The notes under the pieces: generated by a model
What the model saw: the letters and a program-made list of their open reading frames with translations, nothing else
What the model was told of the DNA's origin: nothing
Databases searched by the model: none
Part shown: positions 25,742 to 35,083 of the stretch, one piece after another
How positions within the stretch are numbered: the first letter of the stretch is position 1
Layout: each line of letters opens with the position of its first letter
Position numbers and translations under genes: made by a program
Assembly: GCA_000403335.2 (NCBI GenBank)
Contig: KE159632.1
Location: forward strand, 120,083-184,082
Reading direction: 5' to 3'
DNA length: 64,000 nucleotides
Source: Lachnospiraceae bacterium MD335
GTDB taxonomy: Bacteria; Bacillota; Clostridia; Lachnospirales; Lachnospiraceae

Positions 25742-27424
25742 TTATTGCTCCAATTCATCCCACCCCTCTTTACAAAAATACCAGAAAATTGTGTTTATGA
25801 CATCTGTATATAGGAAAAATAATTTTGCCACCAACATACTATTTATATCCCTGTCCCTTAAACCAATCCAATGAGCAAGATTATTTCGATAATTCATTCC
25901 TATTTTCTTATCTCCCACAGTACAAAAGAAGAAAGAAAGACTTTTTAAATGATCTTTACCAAAAATATTTACCATCTCTTGGTTATCAGGAGATAGTAAT
26001 GTTCCCAAAGTAGCAGATGTCAGCGGAACATACACTCTATCCCTCATCAAATAAATATAAAACGTCCGAAGTAGTTTTTCAGTTAATGCACATAAAAACA
26101 TTGCTGCACCATAACACAAAGGAGCAATATCCCTTTTATCAATCTCATCACTCAAAATAACTGGCTGAAGCATAATATATAAAGTTTCCAAATCCTCTGA
26201 TAACTCTATCCCTCCACCAATCTGTTCGCTGATAATTGCAAGAAATGCATTATACCATTGTAAGCAATCTGGAAACAGTTCTTTATCATGCCATATTGCA
26301 AAAACTGTTGCTGCTCCTAAAGATGCCGTAATATTCAATTCTCTCTGATGCGAATGCGTAAAATAATTATCGCTAGATATGTTACTGCTTACCATATCGA
26401 CAATACCTTGTTTTCCTTTAGATGGATGTGAAAAACGACTCACAAACTCTGCCACATTATTTTCATTTTTACAATCATGCGTCAAAGAAAGCATCTGAAC
26501 ATTCCAATTTGGCAATCCTTTTATGTAATTTACTATTTCTTCTACTGGTAACTCATGCGTAAAACTTTGTCCATGTTTCTTGATATCTTCTTCTAACCTT
26601 GCTTCGATATCAGTCTCATAACTGCGAAAAGTATTTGCCTTTGGATGTTTAATCTTCATCAGAAACTCATATACATATCTGAAATGTTTTTCAAGTATCA
26701 TTATGTTCCGATAGTCGCATAAATCCTTACTTTTAACAAGTTCTTCCATATCAGCTATAACAGTCTCTATAATTGGAGAAATAATTTTTTTTAATTGTGC
26801 ATTAGAGCCATTCCATATTGAAGCGAAAACAGGAAGGACAGTATCGAATCTCAGTGATTGTATCTCCTCCAAGTTCTTTTTATGAAATAACATCTCAAAC
26901 AGTTCTGGCTCTTTTTCAAATTTTTTTTGAAAATCTTGAAATCTATATATTAACAGATAATTATAGTTCCGTGCCAAATATCTAAAAACCTCTCTATTTA
27001 TCCCACCTTGAAATTTTATAATCAGTTCTATTGTAATTTGGGACAATGAAAATTCATGATATTTTTCTGCAAAAATTTCTTCGTAACTTTTATTGATAAA
27101 TTGTATAATTAAGCCATTTCCAATACAATCGCACTGTTCCTTTGCAATGTTAGAAATGGCTTGAAACGCCTGCTTGTCCTCATCACTCTTTATAGCCGGA
27201 ATCATTTCTTGAAGCATAACACACTTTTTTAAACATAAATAATCTAAATAATCACAGATTGATTCAAAACTCTGAATCTTGTATGTACTAAATCTATCTT
27301 GAAAATATTCTCTATTCTCTAAAATAGACTTTATATCCCAAAATGTACCATAATCTTCTTTTCCATAATACATCAAAGAAAAATGAATATTTTTTGCCTT
27401 TAATTCATCAACTATGCTTTGCAT
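25742..27424 (-). CDS. Large helical protein with C-terminal DUF4209/HEPN-like motif
   Basis: 560 residues, mostly helical. Near the C-terminus GMNYRNNLAHWIGL gives R-x4-H, the catalytic pattern of HEPN ribonucleases, within a region like DUF4209 (FGKDHLKSLSFFFC...NYRNNLAHW). HEPN proteins serve in abortive infection and RNA defence, so this is a candidate defence gene by motif and by its position between element copies. AT-rich. The promoter region is not clear. It could instead be a housekeeping-type RNA-binding protein of an element. Confidence 0.65.
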   Translation of the reverse strand: MQSIVDELKAKNIHFSLMYYGKEDYGTFWDIKSILENREYFQDRFSTYKIQSFESICDYLDYLCLKKCVMLQEMIPAIKSDEDKQAFQAISNIAKEQCDCIGNGLIIQFINKSYEEIFAEKYHEFSLSQITIELIIKFQGGINREVFRYLARNYNYLLIYRFQDFQKKFEKEPELFEMLFHKKNLEEIQSLRFDTVLPVFASIWNGSNAQLKKIISPIIETVIADMEELVKSKDLCDYRNIMILEKHFRYVYEFLMKIKHPKANTFRSYETDIEARLEEDIKKHGQSFTHELPVEEIVNYIKGLPNWNVQMLSLTHDCKNENNVAEFVSRFSHPSKGKQGIVDMVSSNISSDNYFTHSHQRELNITASLGAATVFAIWHDKELFPDCLQWYNAFLAIISEQIGGGIELSEDLETLYIMLQPVILSDEIDKRDIAPLCYGAAMFLCALTEKLLRTFYIYLMRDRVYVPLTSATLGTLLSPDNQEMVNIFGKDHLKSLSFFFCTVGDKKIGMNYRNNLAHWIGLRDRDINSMLVAKLFFLYTDVINTIFWYFCKEGWDELEQ

Positions 27425-27569
27425 AAGTTTTACCTCAATTAAAATATTTTATTTATTTCTTAGAATGCCCAAATCCAATGTCATCTCTTAAGCATCCTGT
27501 ATCCCTTTTATCTATTCACATATACTACATCTATCGCCTAATTTCAACAGCATTTTAAAAAAACAGGCG

Positions 27570-27665
27570 AAACTCCAAATAAACACAGAAACCCCTATAC
27601 TATCACGCAAAACTCGGATACTATCACGGAAACTGACGACTTTTGCGTGATAGTATAATTTTGCC
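27570..27665. repeat. Iteron-like repeat array, copy IV (short)
   Basis: About five units (ACTATCACGCAAAACTC, ACTATCACGGAAACT, TTTTGCGTGATAGTA). The shared stretch 27665-27850 follows, then TTTACCCC units at 27855-27950 and TTCGACAAATCGACAAA. No gene is seen in 27425-28040. Confidence 0.7.
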
Positions 27666-28042
27666 CCAATCGCCATATTATCAGCGGCATTAAAAAGCAC
27701 AAAAAATGGGGTCCACCAACCACCGTGATGAACCCCATCAAACCTTAAAAACCTTGATTTTAAGCCATTCTTCAATACTTTTGCCTGCAAGTACCCAAAT
27801 TCCTATGGCATCATTTGGAAATCGCCGCCTGTGCCGCTGTTAGATTATGATGACTTTTACCCCTGGGGTAAATCATTTACCCCCTTTTACCCCACCTATG
27901 AGGAATTTACCCCACCCTATTTTGCGATTCGACAAATCGACAAATTAACCCCTTGCCTTTGTACGGAATCCGGTATAGAATGATTTCAGCGGAACACTCC
28001 GCAGCGTTTGACAATTCCATATAAATCTGCTAAGATATATTT

Positions 28043-28137
28043 ACATAAAGGTACTGCCGATAGACGGCTAGTCCGAATTTAGGTCAACAAAAATAGTCGC
28101 CTTAGTTTTGCAGACTGTGGGGCGGCTATTTTTGTGG
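28043..28137 (+). ncRNA. Antitoxin RNA of type I locus 2 (par-like)
   Basis: Promoter TTGACA (28008-28013), 17 bases, TAAGAT (28031-28036). The RNA has GGTACTGCCGATAGACGGCTAG, which recurs in the toxin mRNA leader (reverse of 28310-28335). It ends in the hairpin AATAGTCGCC/GGCGGCTATT. The specificity box differs from loci 1 and 3 (CGGCTAG instead of CGGTCAG), with the same change in the toxin leader. Confidence 0.65.
28085..28137. terminator. Shared bidirectional terminator of type I locus 2
   Basis: CAACAAAAATAGTCGCC pairs with GGCGGCTATTTTTGTGG. It overlaps the toxin stop at 28126. Confidence 0.75.
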
Positions 28138-28230
28138 TTTATTATTATCCTTGCTTCCGATGGCGTATCCGAGACCGAAGCAGGTCAGGCATAAGCCAAG
28201 CACTGAAATCAATCCTTCAATCGTCAACAT
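28126..28230 (-). CDS. Holin-like membrane peptide, type I toxin 2 (divergent)
   Basis: 34 residues: MLTIEGLISVLGLCLTCFGLGYAI plus a polar tail (GSKDNNKPQK). One membrane helix and a charged tail, as in toxins 1 and 3, but the sequence is unrelated at the residue level. AAAGGAGG precedes the ATG. A promoter TTGTAG-17-TAAAAT lies upstream on the minus strand near 28350-28375. Same architecture with a different peptide and matching antitoxin box suggests a distinct specificity. Confidence 0.75.
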   Translation of the reverse strand: MLTIEGLISVLGLCLTCFGLGYAIGSKDNNKPQK

Positions 28231-28458
28231 CCACTCAGCCCTCCTTTCCCAAATTCCTGCAAGCAGGTTTCTATGTAATCGGAGGGTCACAGTCCCTCCG
28301 CAGAAGAACTAGCCGCCTACCGTTATGGCAGTACCCGTATGAATATTTTATCAGAAAATGTCGGACGCTACAAGATGGTTTTCCGGCTTTTTTCTTTTTC
28401 CACTTGCAATCCCGCCAAAACAGAGGTAAGCTACGACACCACGGAAGGAGGGATTGGA

Positions 28459-28764
28459 TTGGAAAAAGATTCTGCATTGTACCAATTGATGGATGTCCGT
28501 ATGCACAGCGTCATGAACGGCATCGTAAACAGTGACGGGGAATACCAGGCGATTCTCCGGAAGTCGGACATATACTCCGGCGAACTGGACAGGATGAACT
28601 TGTCAAAAGAAATCCGGCTGCTGATTGACCGCTACGTCAGCGAGCAGAACGCGCTGGGCTCCCGGTTTGGGATGCTTGCATATCTGCTTGGATTTTCCGA
28701 CTGCAAGGCTATGTTTTTAGGAAAATGCCTGCCAACAGAAGTAAAAGAAATGATTACAGAGTAA
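28459..28764 (+). CDS. Small mobile-element protein with TTG start, copy 2
   Basis: 101 residues, nearly the same as the products at 4310 and 57394. TTG at 28459 follows GGAAGGAGG. An ATG 120 bases upstream in frame lies inside the toxin promoter and has no ribosome site. Family differences fall mainly in the first 40 residues (DVRMHSVMNGIVNSD). Function unknown. Confidence 0.8.
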   Translation: MEKDSALYQLMDVRMHSVMNGIVNSDGEYQAILRKSDIYSGELDRMNLSKEIRLLIDRYVSEQNALGSRFGMLAYLLGFSDCKAMFLGKCLPTEVKEMITE

Positions 28765-28779
28765 GACCGCAAAATGCCG

Positions 28780-28819
28780 GACAGGACGGAAAGGCCGCCA
28801 CAGCCCTTCCGCCCTGTCT
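28780..28819. terminator. Bidirectional terminator, element copy 3
   Basis: Hairpin GACAGGACGGAAAGG...CCTTCCGCCCTGTC between convergent genes, as at 4634 and 57715. Confidence 0.7.
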
Positions 28820-28826
28820 CTTTCGT

Positions 28827-29987
28827 CTAAATATAAATCCATGCCTCCAGCTCCGCATATTTGTTGGACTTTGACCACTGCGGGTGCATCTTGAACCATG
28901 CCCGCTCGTCATCCGGCGTGACCGTTATCTTCTTAAAATAAACAGGGGAACCGGCATCATCCAGTCCCCCTCCCGCATCGGGGCTTAAGTTTAGGAGCCA
29001 CTCGAAGCGGTCCTCGTAAACCCTCACCCCTGACACATATTTATCCATCTGTTCTTCTGAAAATTCCCCGTCCTCCGGTATGGTGAACTGCCCCATGAGC
29101 CTTTGCAGGTTTTCCAGCTTGCCGCTCACGTCCGCCTCCGTGGCGGGCTCCACGTCCCCGTACTGCGCCATCCGCTGCTCCAGTTCCGCGATCCGCTCCC
29201 CAACCTCCTGCTGCTTGCGGCTGAATACTTCCTTCGGTATCTCGTTGTTCATCCTCATATCGAGGAGCGTCTCATATCTGCCCCGCTCCTTTTTGAGCTG
29301 TTCTTCTATGATTTCCTTGTCCCGCAGGACTTCCGACTGCTCCACCCCGGCAATGCCGCACCCCAGCACCGCCGCCGCGTCCAGGAGCGTCCCCTCCGGG
29401 TCATCGAAAACGGCGTGGAGGACTTTCTGCGCCATCGTGTACATCTTCCAGTCCTGCACCAGCGGCGAGCGGCAGACGTTCTCAATGCCCAGGCCGTTTT
29501 TCAGCCTTGCCGCAATGGTCCCCGTCCGGGTCTGGTCGTAGCATTTATAGGTGTAGGTGATGAAGTCCGTCTTGGTATGCCACTTGGTCTTTGCGAAGGC
29601 GTGGCCGCACTGGCACCGCATCTTCCTGCGCCAGAGGTCGTCCGAATGGACGCCCTTGTTCTTCCGGCGCTGCCCCATCTGTGCGTCCTTTTCCGCCATC
29701 ATCTTCTGTACCCTCTCGAATTCCTCCTTTGTGACGATGGGCTGGTGCTTCCCCTCCACGATGACGCGCTCCAGCTCCCCCTTGTTCTTCGCCCTTTTCT
29801 GTTCCAGGTAGTCCGGCACATATTCCTTCCGGTATTCCAGCTCCCCGCAGTAGAGGCGGTTTTTCAGGATATGGCCGACAGTGGCGTAATTCCCTTCGTA
29901 CCGCCCGGTCTCATATAGGACATTATTTACATAGTGTTTCCATACCGGGTTCGTGCATGCGGCAGTAGGAAGCCGCCTTTCTCGCAT
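28827..29987 (-). pseudogene. Large serine recombinase lacking the catalytic domain
   Basis: About 375 residues with the recombinase DNA-binding domain (YATVGHILKNRLYCGELEYRKEYV), a zinc ribbon (CQCGHAFAKTKWH...YKCYDQ), a long coiled coil (EEQLKKERGRYETLLDMRMNNEIPKEVFSRKQQ) and the C-terminal tail. The N-terminal resolvase domain is absent. Upstream of ~29962 the DNA is the start of a DUF4406 gene in another frame, so a deletion joined the two. The ATG at 29987 has no good ribosome site. Confidence 0.82.
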
Positions 29988-30039
29988 TCCCTTCCATGTC
30001 GCCGCGGAAGGGGCTGCAGATAAAAACCTTCTTACGCAT
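29923..30039 (-). pseudogene. DUF4406 protein, truncated at the recombinase junction
   Basis: The first 28 residues (MRKKVFICSPFRGDMEGN...AASYCRM) match the intact gene at 58540-58854. The frame then reads ten foreign residues and stops at 29923. Its start overlaps the stop of the upstream coiled-coil gene (TGATG). Confidence 0.75.
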
Positions 30040-30197
30040 CAGCGCCTCCATCCTTTCTTCATCTTCCTGTCGTGCGCCGCTTTCGCGGCTTCATAGGCTT
30101 CCACTTCCTTCTCGATCTGCACCAGCTTGGCGGCGAGGCTCTTCGCCACGATACTGATTGCCTGTAAGATGCCGATAAGCTCCTGTGACTTTTCCAT
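30039..30197 (-). CDS. Small coiled-coil protein of the element, copy 1
   Basis: 52 residues: MEKSQELIGILQAISIVAKS..., one long amphipathic helix and a basic end (RKMKKGWRR). 51 of 52 positions or nearly so match 58854-59012. GGAGGAACGG precedes the ATG. TGATG overlap couples it to the DUF4406 gene. Function unknown. Confidence 0.7.
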   Translation of the reverse strand: MEKSQELIGILQAISIVAKSLAAKLVQIEKEVEAYEAAKAAHDRKMKKGWRR

Positions 30198-30367
30198 AGG
30201 CTCCGTTCCTCCTTTCCTGCCGTTTTGGAAGGCACCTGAAATTTACCCTCCTACCTTTCGTAATGACACTTTTTCTGTTTTCGGTGGGCTAAAATGAAAT
30301 TTTCTTGAAAACCGTTCGACATTTCCTGTAAAATTTGTCGCAGAAATACTTTTGCTGACAAATACGG

Positions 30368-30829
30368 TCATCTGCTGTCAACCTCAAAACCACGCTCCGA
30401 GAAAAACCTCCGCAGCTTGGATAATATTCTCCGTTTATGGTCTGAAAGCGTCCGGGGATTCTGCTTCTTCATATCCGCATAATCAGCAAGGGACATTTCC
30501 TCCCCGAACACCTTCATGGCAAGCTCCCTCTCTTCCGGCAGGAGGGAATCCATCGCATCCGCAAGCACTCCGAGCAGCAGCTTTTTCTCCACCAGCTCGT
30601 CCACCCCCTGCAGCTCCATGTCCGGGATACCTACTCCCTCCGAGGCATTATCCCGCCACGCCTCGTAGGATTCTTCCGTGTAGCCGTTCTGCTCCATCGC
30701 CTCCCGGTTCCTCTGCTCATGCTTTTTCTGCTGCCACCACGGGCGGTAATATTTCTGATATTCTTCTTCCGTAACTTCCAGTGTGGATTCTTCATTTCCT
30801 GATTTGACTGTGATCTTCCTAAAAGACAT
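30368..30829 (-). CDS. Sigma-70 region-4-like regulator of the element, copy 1
   Basis: 153 residues. Acidic N-terminus (GNEESTLEVTEEEYQKYYRPWWQQKKHEQRNREAM), then LLGVLADAMDSLLPEERELAMKVFGEEMSLADYADMKKQNPRTLSDHKRRILSKLRRFF, which reads like sigma region 4 (L-P-x-E-E-R plus helix-turn-helix). Copy 2 (59169) is almost the same in the first 110 residues but has a different recognition helix, suggesting different target promoters. The ribosome site lies within a long hairpin. Confidence 0.75.
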   Translation of the reverse strand: MSFRKITVKSGNEESTLEVTEEEYQKYYRPWWQQKKHEQRNREAMEQNGYTEESYEAWRDNASEGVGIPDMELQGVDELVEKKLLLGVLADAMDSLLPEERELAMKVFGEEMSLADYADMKKQNPRTLSDHKRRILSKLRRFFSERGFEVDSR

Positions 30830-30873
30830 AAAGCGTTCCTTCCTTTACGGCTTCGTAAAGTTAGGAACGCTTT
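30830..30873 (-). promoter_or_regulatory. Ribosome-site-masking hairpin of the sigma-like gene, copy 1
   Basis: AAAGCGTTCC pairs with GGAACGCTTT and CTTTACG with CGTAAAG. The GGAAGGAA ribosome site is within the 3' arm next to the ATG, so folding should block translation. Conserved at 59622-59665. Confidence 0.65.
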
Positions 30874-31142
30874 AAATTTAGATGTGGGACTGGCTTTGAA
30901 AAAATGGCAGAGAATGGCCAGGGAAAGCTATCTAAAAACTACACACATTAAAACCCACTAGCTTTACTCCGGCCATTCGTGACTCGACGCAATGCGGTCC
31001 CACTCGCTCGGTACTTTTTATTCAGTTTTGCGTACAATGGAATTACCAAATTTTTCCATTGATAGCATAAGTATGCCCATAAAAGGAACGCTTTAATCCA
31101 TAAAAGCAAAAACAGCAGGAATCCTCCCGCCGTTCTTTTTAT

Positions 31143-31292
31143 CTATGTATATTTACCTTTCAACCTCGGTTTCCAATATACCCGTACCACCTCGCCGCAG
31201 TGCGGGCATTTCAGCTCTATCACAATCACCCCGAAACGGTTCTCCCAAATGTCGCAGACACGTTTCTTACATAAACTGTTCGAGCATCTCAT
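31143..31292 (-). CDS. Com-like zinc-ribbon protein C
   Basis: 49 residues: MRCSNSLCKKRVCDIWENRFGV..., LKCPHCGEVVRVYWKPRLKGK. Cysteine pairs C-x4-C and C-x2-C. GGAGGTGGTAGG and a further GGAGG precede the ATG. Close to protein D at 59964. Its downstream terminator resembles 14484-14536. Confidence 0.72.
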   Translation of the reverse strand: MRCSNSLCKKRVCDIWENRFGVIVIELKCPHCGEVVRVYWKPRLKGKYT

Positions 31293-31455
31293 CCTCCGGA
31301 TACCTACCACCTCCTCTCCTAAAAATGCGGAGGCGCATATTGGTATCTCCCAATAAACGCCTCCCCTTCATGCCGCACCGCTTCTACTTCTCATTGGCAT
31401 TTTCCTATGCCCTTGCACCAAATCCGCCCTACACTCTTCAAAGCGGAATCTTCCG

Positions 31456-31797
31456 CTATTCGACAACACTAATGCTATGCACATTAGTAATTTGTGCAGG
31501 ATATGATTCTTCAATCGAACCGTCATATTCTATTTCCAGAACATCCCCGACTTCCGGCTCTGGCGAAGGATTCATATTTTTCATGGGAACTGTTATCTGG
31601 TCCGCGCTGTTCAATTCTGTGCTTCCAGCAACAGGCTCAACCAGATAATACCCATCATGTATCTCTAATATAGTCGCTTGAAATGTGGCTTTTTCGTTCC
31701 CACCAACCTCTGATTCCCCACCGCCACTGGACGTTCCGCAAGCTGTGACTGTCAACATAAGACTTAGGACTAAAATTACCAGCACTTGTTTTCTCAT
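31456..31797 (-). CDS. Lipoprotein with DUF3221-like domain
   Basis: 113 residues. Signal peptide with lipobox LTVTAC at residue 20, a Gly/Ser linker (GTSSGGGESEVGGNE), then a small beta domain (ATFQATILEIHDGYYLVEPVAG...DQITVPMKNMNPSPEPEVGDVLEIEYDG) of the OB-like DUF3221 kind. Located at the outer membrane face. Role unknown. Next to another lipoprotein gene that carries a frameshift. Confidence 0.8.
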   Translation of the reverse strand: MRKQVLVILVLSLMLTVTACGTSSGGGESEVGGNEKATFQATILEIHDGYYLVEPVAGSTELNSADQITVPMKNMNPSPEPEVGDVLEIEYDGSIEESYPAQITNVHSISVVE

Positions 31798-31903
31798 AAC
31801 ACATGACCTCCAAAAAATTAAACTCCAAATTTGTTTATTTGTACCTACTGACTATTTTCACCCTACGCAGTGCATAAGTATACTTCAAAGGAATATTTGC
31901 ACT

Positions 31904-32289
31904 TCACTCTCTTTCAAATCCTTCACGAACCCATTTTACATAAGCCCACTGACGTTTTGTAGAATCAACCGCGTTCTCATCAACAGGTGTTCCGCATTCT
32001 TGATATACATAAAACTCAACAAAGGAACTTAGGTATTTATTTGCATAATATTTGCAGCCTTGCAAACCTGTGCCGTTTGCCTCTTCCTCTGTTATTTCTC
32101 CCATGCACTCAAAATCATCCGGAAGTTCAGATATTGGCATATCATATGCAATAAAATATTGTTCTCTCATAATAAGTATCGGTGGCAAATCCTCAGAAAC
32201 CACTTCGTCTTTATTTTTAGAGTTGCTCCGCAACCAACCAAACCTAATGCACATACTAAGGTTAAAACTAATGCTACTAATTTTTTCAT
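31904..32289 (-). pseudogene. Lipoprotein with a one-base deletion after the lipobox
   Basis: From ATG 32289 the frame encodes MKKLVALVLTLVCALGLVGCG, a signal peptide with lipobox, then drifts. The downstream frame (NSKNKDEVVSEDLPPILIMREQYFIAYDMPI... to VREGFERE) is a good soluble domain. One missing base in GCGGAGCAAC near 32230 separates them. Either it is broken or a sequencing error is present. Confidence 0.75.
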
Positions 32290-32339
32290 AAATATAACCA
32301 CTCCCTATATTGTCAAGTGATTTTCCTTAAAAATTCAAG

Positions 32340-32805
32340 GAATTTTTATTGTTACTCTCAGATAAATGAGCCAAGGAAATGGACATTTCTCTGTATCTGG
32401 TACGAAAATAGAGGATGTAGGGTACACGAAGTAGAACGTCTATCTTTTCGCTCTACATGGCCTTGTGTATACCCTTCCTTCTACGGCAGCGAACCTCCCG
32501 TGTCTACCAGGATCACCATCTTGCGGGTCCTAACTTCCTTCGTTCCGCCTGTCCATAACCAGGGTGCCAGCTCAGCTCCTAACCAGGGTCATGCCCTATG
32601 GAAAATATTCCTGCCGGCTACCGGCTCATTCTTTATATAAGTCTTACTGACCTGTATGTTTCCCTGACTGGCACCTTGCGGCGGACGTTTCCCCAGACTG
32701 TTCCACATACCTTCCAGCCTTTTCTGTCATGGCTGGATTCAGCTCCCGGCTCCGTCTCCCGGAGGCTCAGTCCAACCCTGACAGGGTATTGCCTGTTTCG
32801 ATTCC
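32340..32805 (-). other. Non-coding end of the first IS110-family element, candidate bridge RNA
   Basis: About 460 bases between the transposase stop and the next gene have no coding frame but many stems, and TAACCAGGGT occurs twice (32556 and 32580). In the IS1111 subgroup the bridge RNA is on this side of the transposase. Which part is transcribed cannot be told. Confidence 0.35.
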
Positions 32806-32810
32806 AGCTG

Positions 32811-34097
32811 TTATGCCGTCTGTACCTGTGGCCTCCTGATGTCGCCCAGCAGCCTCTCAGGGTCATACTGGATGCCTTTGGTAAGGACCGCGTAAAATAT
32901 CCTCAGCGCCTTACAGGCTACCGCCACCACCGACTGCATCTTTTTGAGCGGGTTCTCCTTCCGCGTCCGGTAATACTCGTGTATCTCCCGAAACTCTGCG
33001 TTCTTTCCCACCAGCGATATAGCGGCCTCGTACAGCACATACCTCAGGCGTTTCCGCCCCCGGTAACTGATACGGCTTTCTCCGTTATGCTTGCCCGAAT
33101 CATTTGCCACGACGGCATATCCCGCCAGCTTCTGCAGCTGTTTGGGGTTGTCAAAACGTCCTATGTCCCCCACCTCTGCTATAAAGCCGCTGACTGTTAC
33201 CATCCCAATCCCCTTGATCGCCAGCAGGTTATCTATATATGGGATCTCCTTCAGCTTTTCTTCTATCCTCCGGAGCAGTTCCTCCATTCTTGACGCATGT
33301 ACATCCATGTCACTCAGCAGATTTTCCAGCTCCATCCGCGCCGCTTCCGGCGCTTCCTTGCTCCCTACGCTGTGCTCCGCAGCCGATAAAAGGGCCTTTG
33401 CCCTCTTCATCCCGGCACCCCTCAGCTTCCTGTCCCTCCAGATCTGGTTCACACCTTCCGCCCCCAGCTTTAGGATGTCTTCCGGCAGCGGTGCAACCTT
33501 CAGTACCATCCTTCCGCTTACTGCCTTTAAGTCCCCGTAAACGTCTTTATATTCGGGAAAGTAGATGGAAAACCACCTCGCCAGCCGGTTCTTGATCCTC
33601 GTAAGCTCCTCCTGTGTCTGAAAGCGCAGGTTCGACAAGCTCCTGATCTCCGCATAAATACCGACTGGCATATAAGGGTAAGAGAATCTCCCCTCGTTGA
33701 CAAGCGCGGCGATCGTCTTGGGATCCTTCCGGTCGTTCTTGTTGGGATTGTTGTCATCCAGTTCCTTCGACTTCTTCACATGATGGGGATTTACATGCAC
33801 CGGCTTCATGCCGTTGTCCTGCAGGAATTTTCCCAATGCGAACCAGTAATGGCCTGTGGGCTCCATGCCGGGGATTACAGCAGTTTTACCGTGCCTCTCT
33901 GCAAGCTCCTCCACCCATGCCTTGAATGTCTGGAAACCGGTTTCGGTGTTGCTGAACTCCAGCGGTTTTTTAGTGTACTCGTAGTTGCGCCAGTCAAATG
34001 CTCTTGCATAATGGGTCTCGCTTCCCACGTCGATTCCGACAATCAAAGTTTTTTCTGTTATGGATGCAATTTTTGCGTTTTGTGTGTTACAATTCAT
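32811..34097 (-). mobile_element. IS110-family transposase, first element
   Basis: 428 residues. N-terminal DEDD (RuvC-like) domain: LIVGIDVGSETHYARAF, GMEPTGHYW, NPHHVKKSKELDD and DRKDPKTIAALV. C-terminal transposase-20 domain: IPYIDNLLAIKGIGMVTVSGFIAEVGDIGRFDNPKQLQKLAGY with the catalytic Ser in the SRISYRGRK region. Upstream on the minus strand GATACCTCAGAG and GAGAGGTATC form an inverted repeat at 34105-34175, probably the element end. It is inserted between a lipoprotein pseudogene and the locus c operon. Confidence 0.92.
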
Positions 34098-34377
34098 CTT
34101 GGGATACCTCTCTGTTCAATAAGATTTTTACTAACCGTCCAAAAGTCAGTAATCTTATTTTACTCTGAGGTATCTTTTTATCAACCACCCTTCTTGGAAT
34201 TCCTTATATTTGAATTATACAGGAAGCTCCCTATTAAAGTTATTTATATCATACATTACTTAACTACACATTTTAAGGCACATAAACCATACACAAAATT
34301 GTATATTTATACACGTATTTTATCGGACACAATAAAGCGAACTGGGACAAATTAAATTACAATTCCCTAATCTGCCA

Positions 34378-34435
34378 GAAAACCAGGGATGCCCGCCCTG
34401 CCTTGTTCGGCTGTGGCTTATTGGGGATATGCAGC
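34378..34435 (-). repeat. Gene-end repeat, copy 3
   Basis: CTGCCAGAAAACCAGGGATGC...GGCTGTGGCTTATTGG, as at 16852. It follows the last gene of locus c. Confidence 0.45.
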
Positions 34436-34444
34436 CAATGGAAA

Positions 34445-34984
34445 TTATTTCTTATTCATAAAATCCCAATATGCCTGCATACTGTACTGGTAATATGCCG
34501 CCGTCTTTTTCTGGAGCAGCAGCTTCATATCGCCAATCTGCTTCTGGAACATATCCATGAAATCCGTCCTGTCATTTAATCCCATAGCCCCAGCCTCCAT
34601 CGGAAGGGACGTAAAGCCTCCCAGCTTTTTTACACCCATATGTGCTTCCAAAGCACGCATTTCCACAACAGTCGCTGACTTGGGATTTACCTCGTTGATA
34701 TGTATGGTCTTTTCAAATTCATCCCCATTCTCATCAACACCCTTTGCGATGATTGTCGGATCATCCTCTGTTGAATCTTCCGCATATTTGAGATAATAGG
34801 ACAGCCCCGTGCCGTTCCCTCCCGTCCATATCATATCTTCATCAGAAAAAATATTATAGACTTTTGGCGTGTCTGCCACATTGTTCACCTGCGCCGCAAA
34901 ACTCTTTCCAACCGCATTCTGTTGTGTCCTTCTTGCTCCCTGCCATGCCGGATATCCCGTTGCCCCTATTCCATTTACATTCAT
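34445..34984 (-). CDS. M-x-V-N-G-I family protein, type A, last gene of locus c
   Basis: 179 residues of unknown function. Signature N-terminus (MNVNGIGATGYPAWQGARR...SFAAQVNNV), a middle with GVDENGDEFEKTIHINEVNPKSATVVEMRAL parallel to the VDVSKVDP...EMYAY region of 16112, and an end YYQYSMQAYWDFMNK. No signal peptide, no membrane helix, no cysteine. Last of five family genes below one kinase. Confidence 0.78.
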   Translation of the reverse strand: MNVNGIGATGYPAWQGARRTQQNAVGKSFAAQVNNVADTPKVYNIFSDEDMIWTGGNGTGLSYYLKYAEDSTEDDPTIIAKGVDENGDEFEKTIHINEVNPKSATVVEMRALEAHMGVKKLGGFTSLPMEAGAMGLNDRTDFMDMFQKQIGDMKLLLQKKTAAYYQYSMQAYWDFMNKK

Positions 34985-35083
34985 TTATCAAATCCTCCAT
35001 TATTGCCATTTATTCAGTATTGTGGCTGGGGGCGATATGCTTCTGCCCCCAGCTACACTGTACCAATCTAAATATGTAAAACC

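Noticed and set aside
28339..28458. ATG start for the small mobile-element protein of copy 2
   Set aside because: The ATG lies in the toxin promoter region, and copies 1 and 3 share only the TTG with its strong ribosome site.
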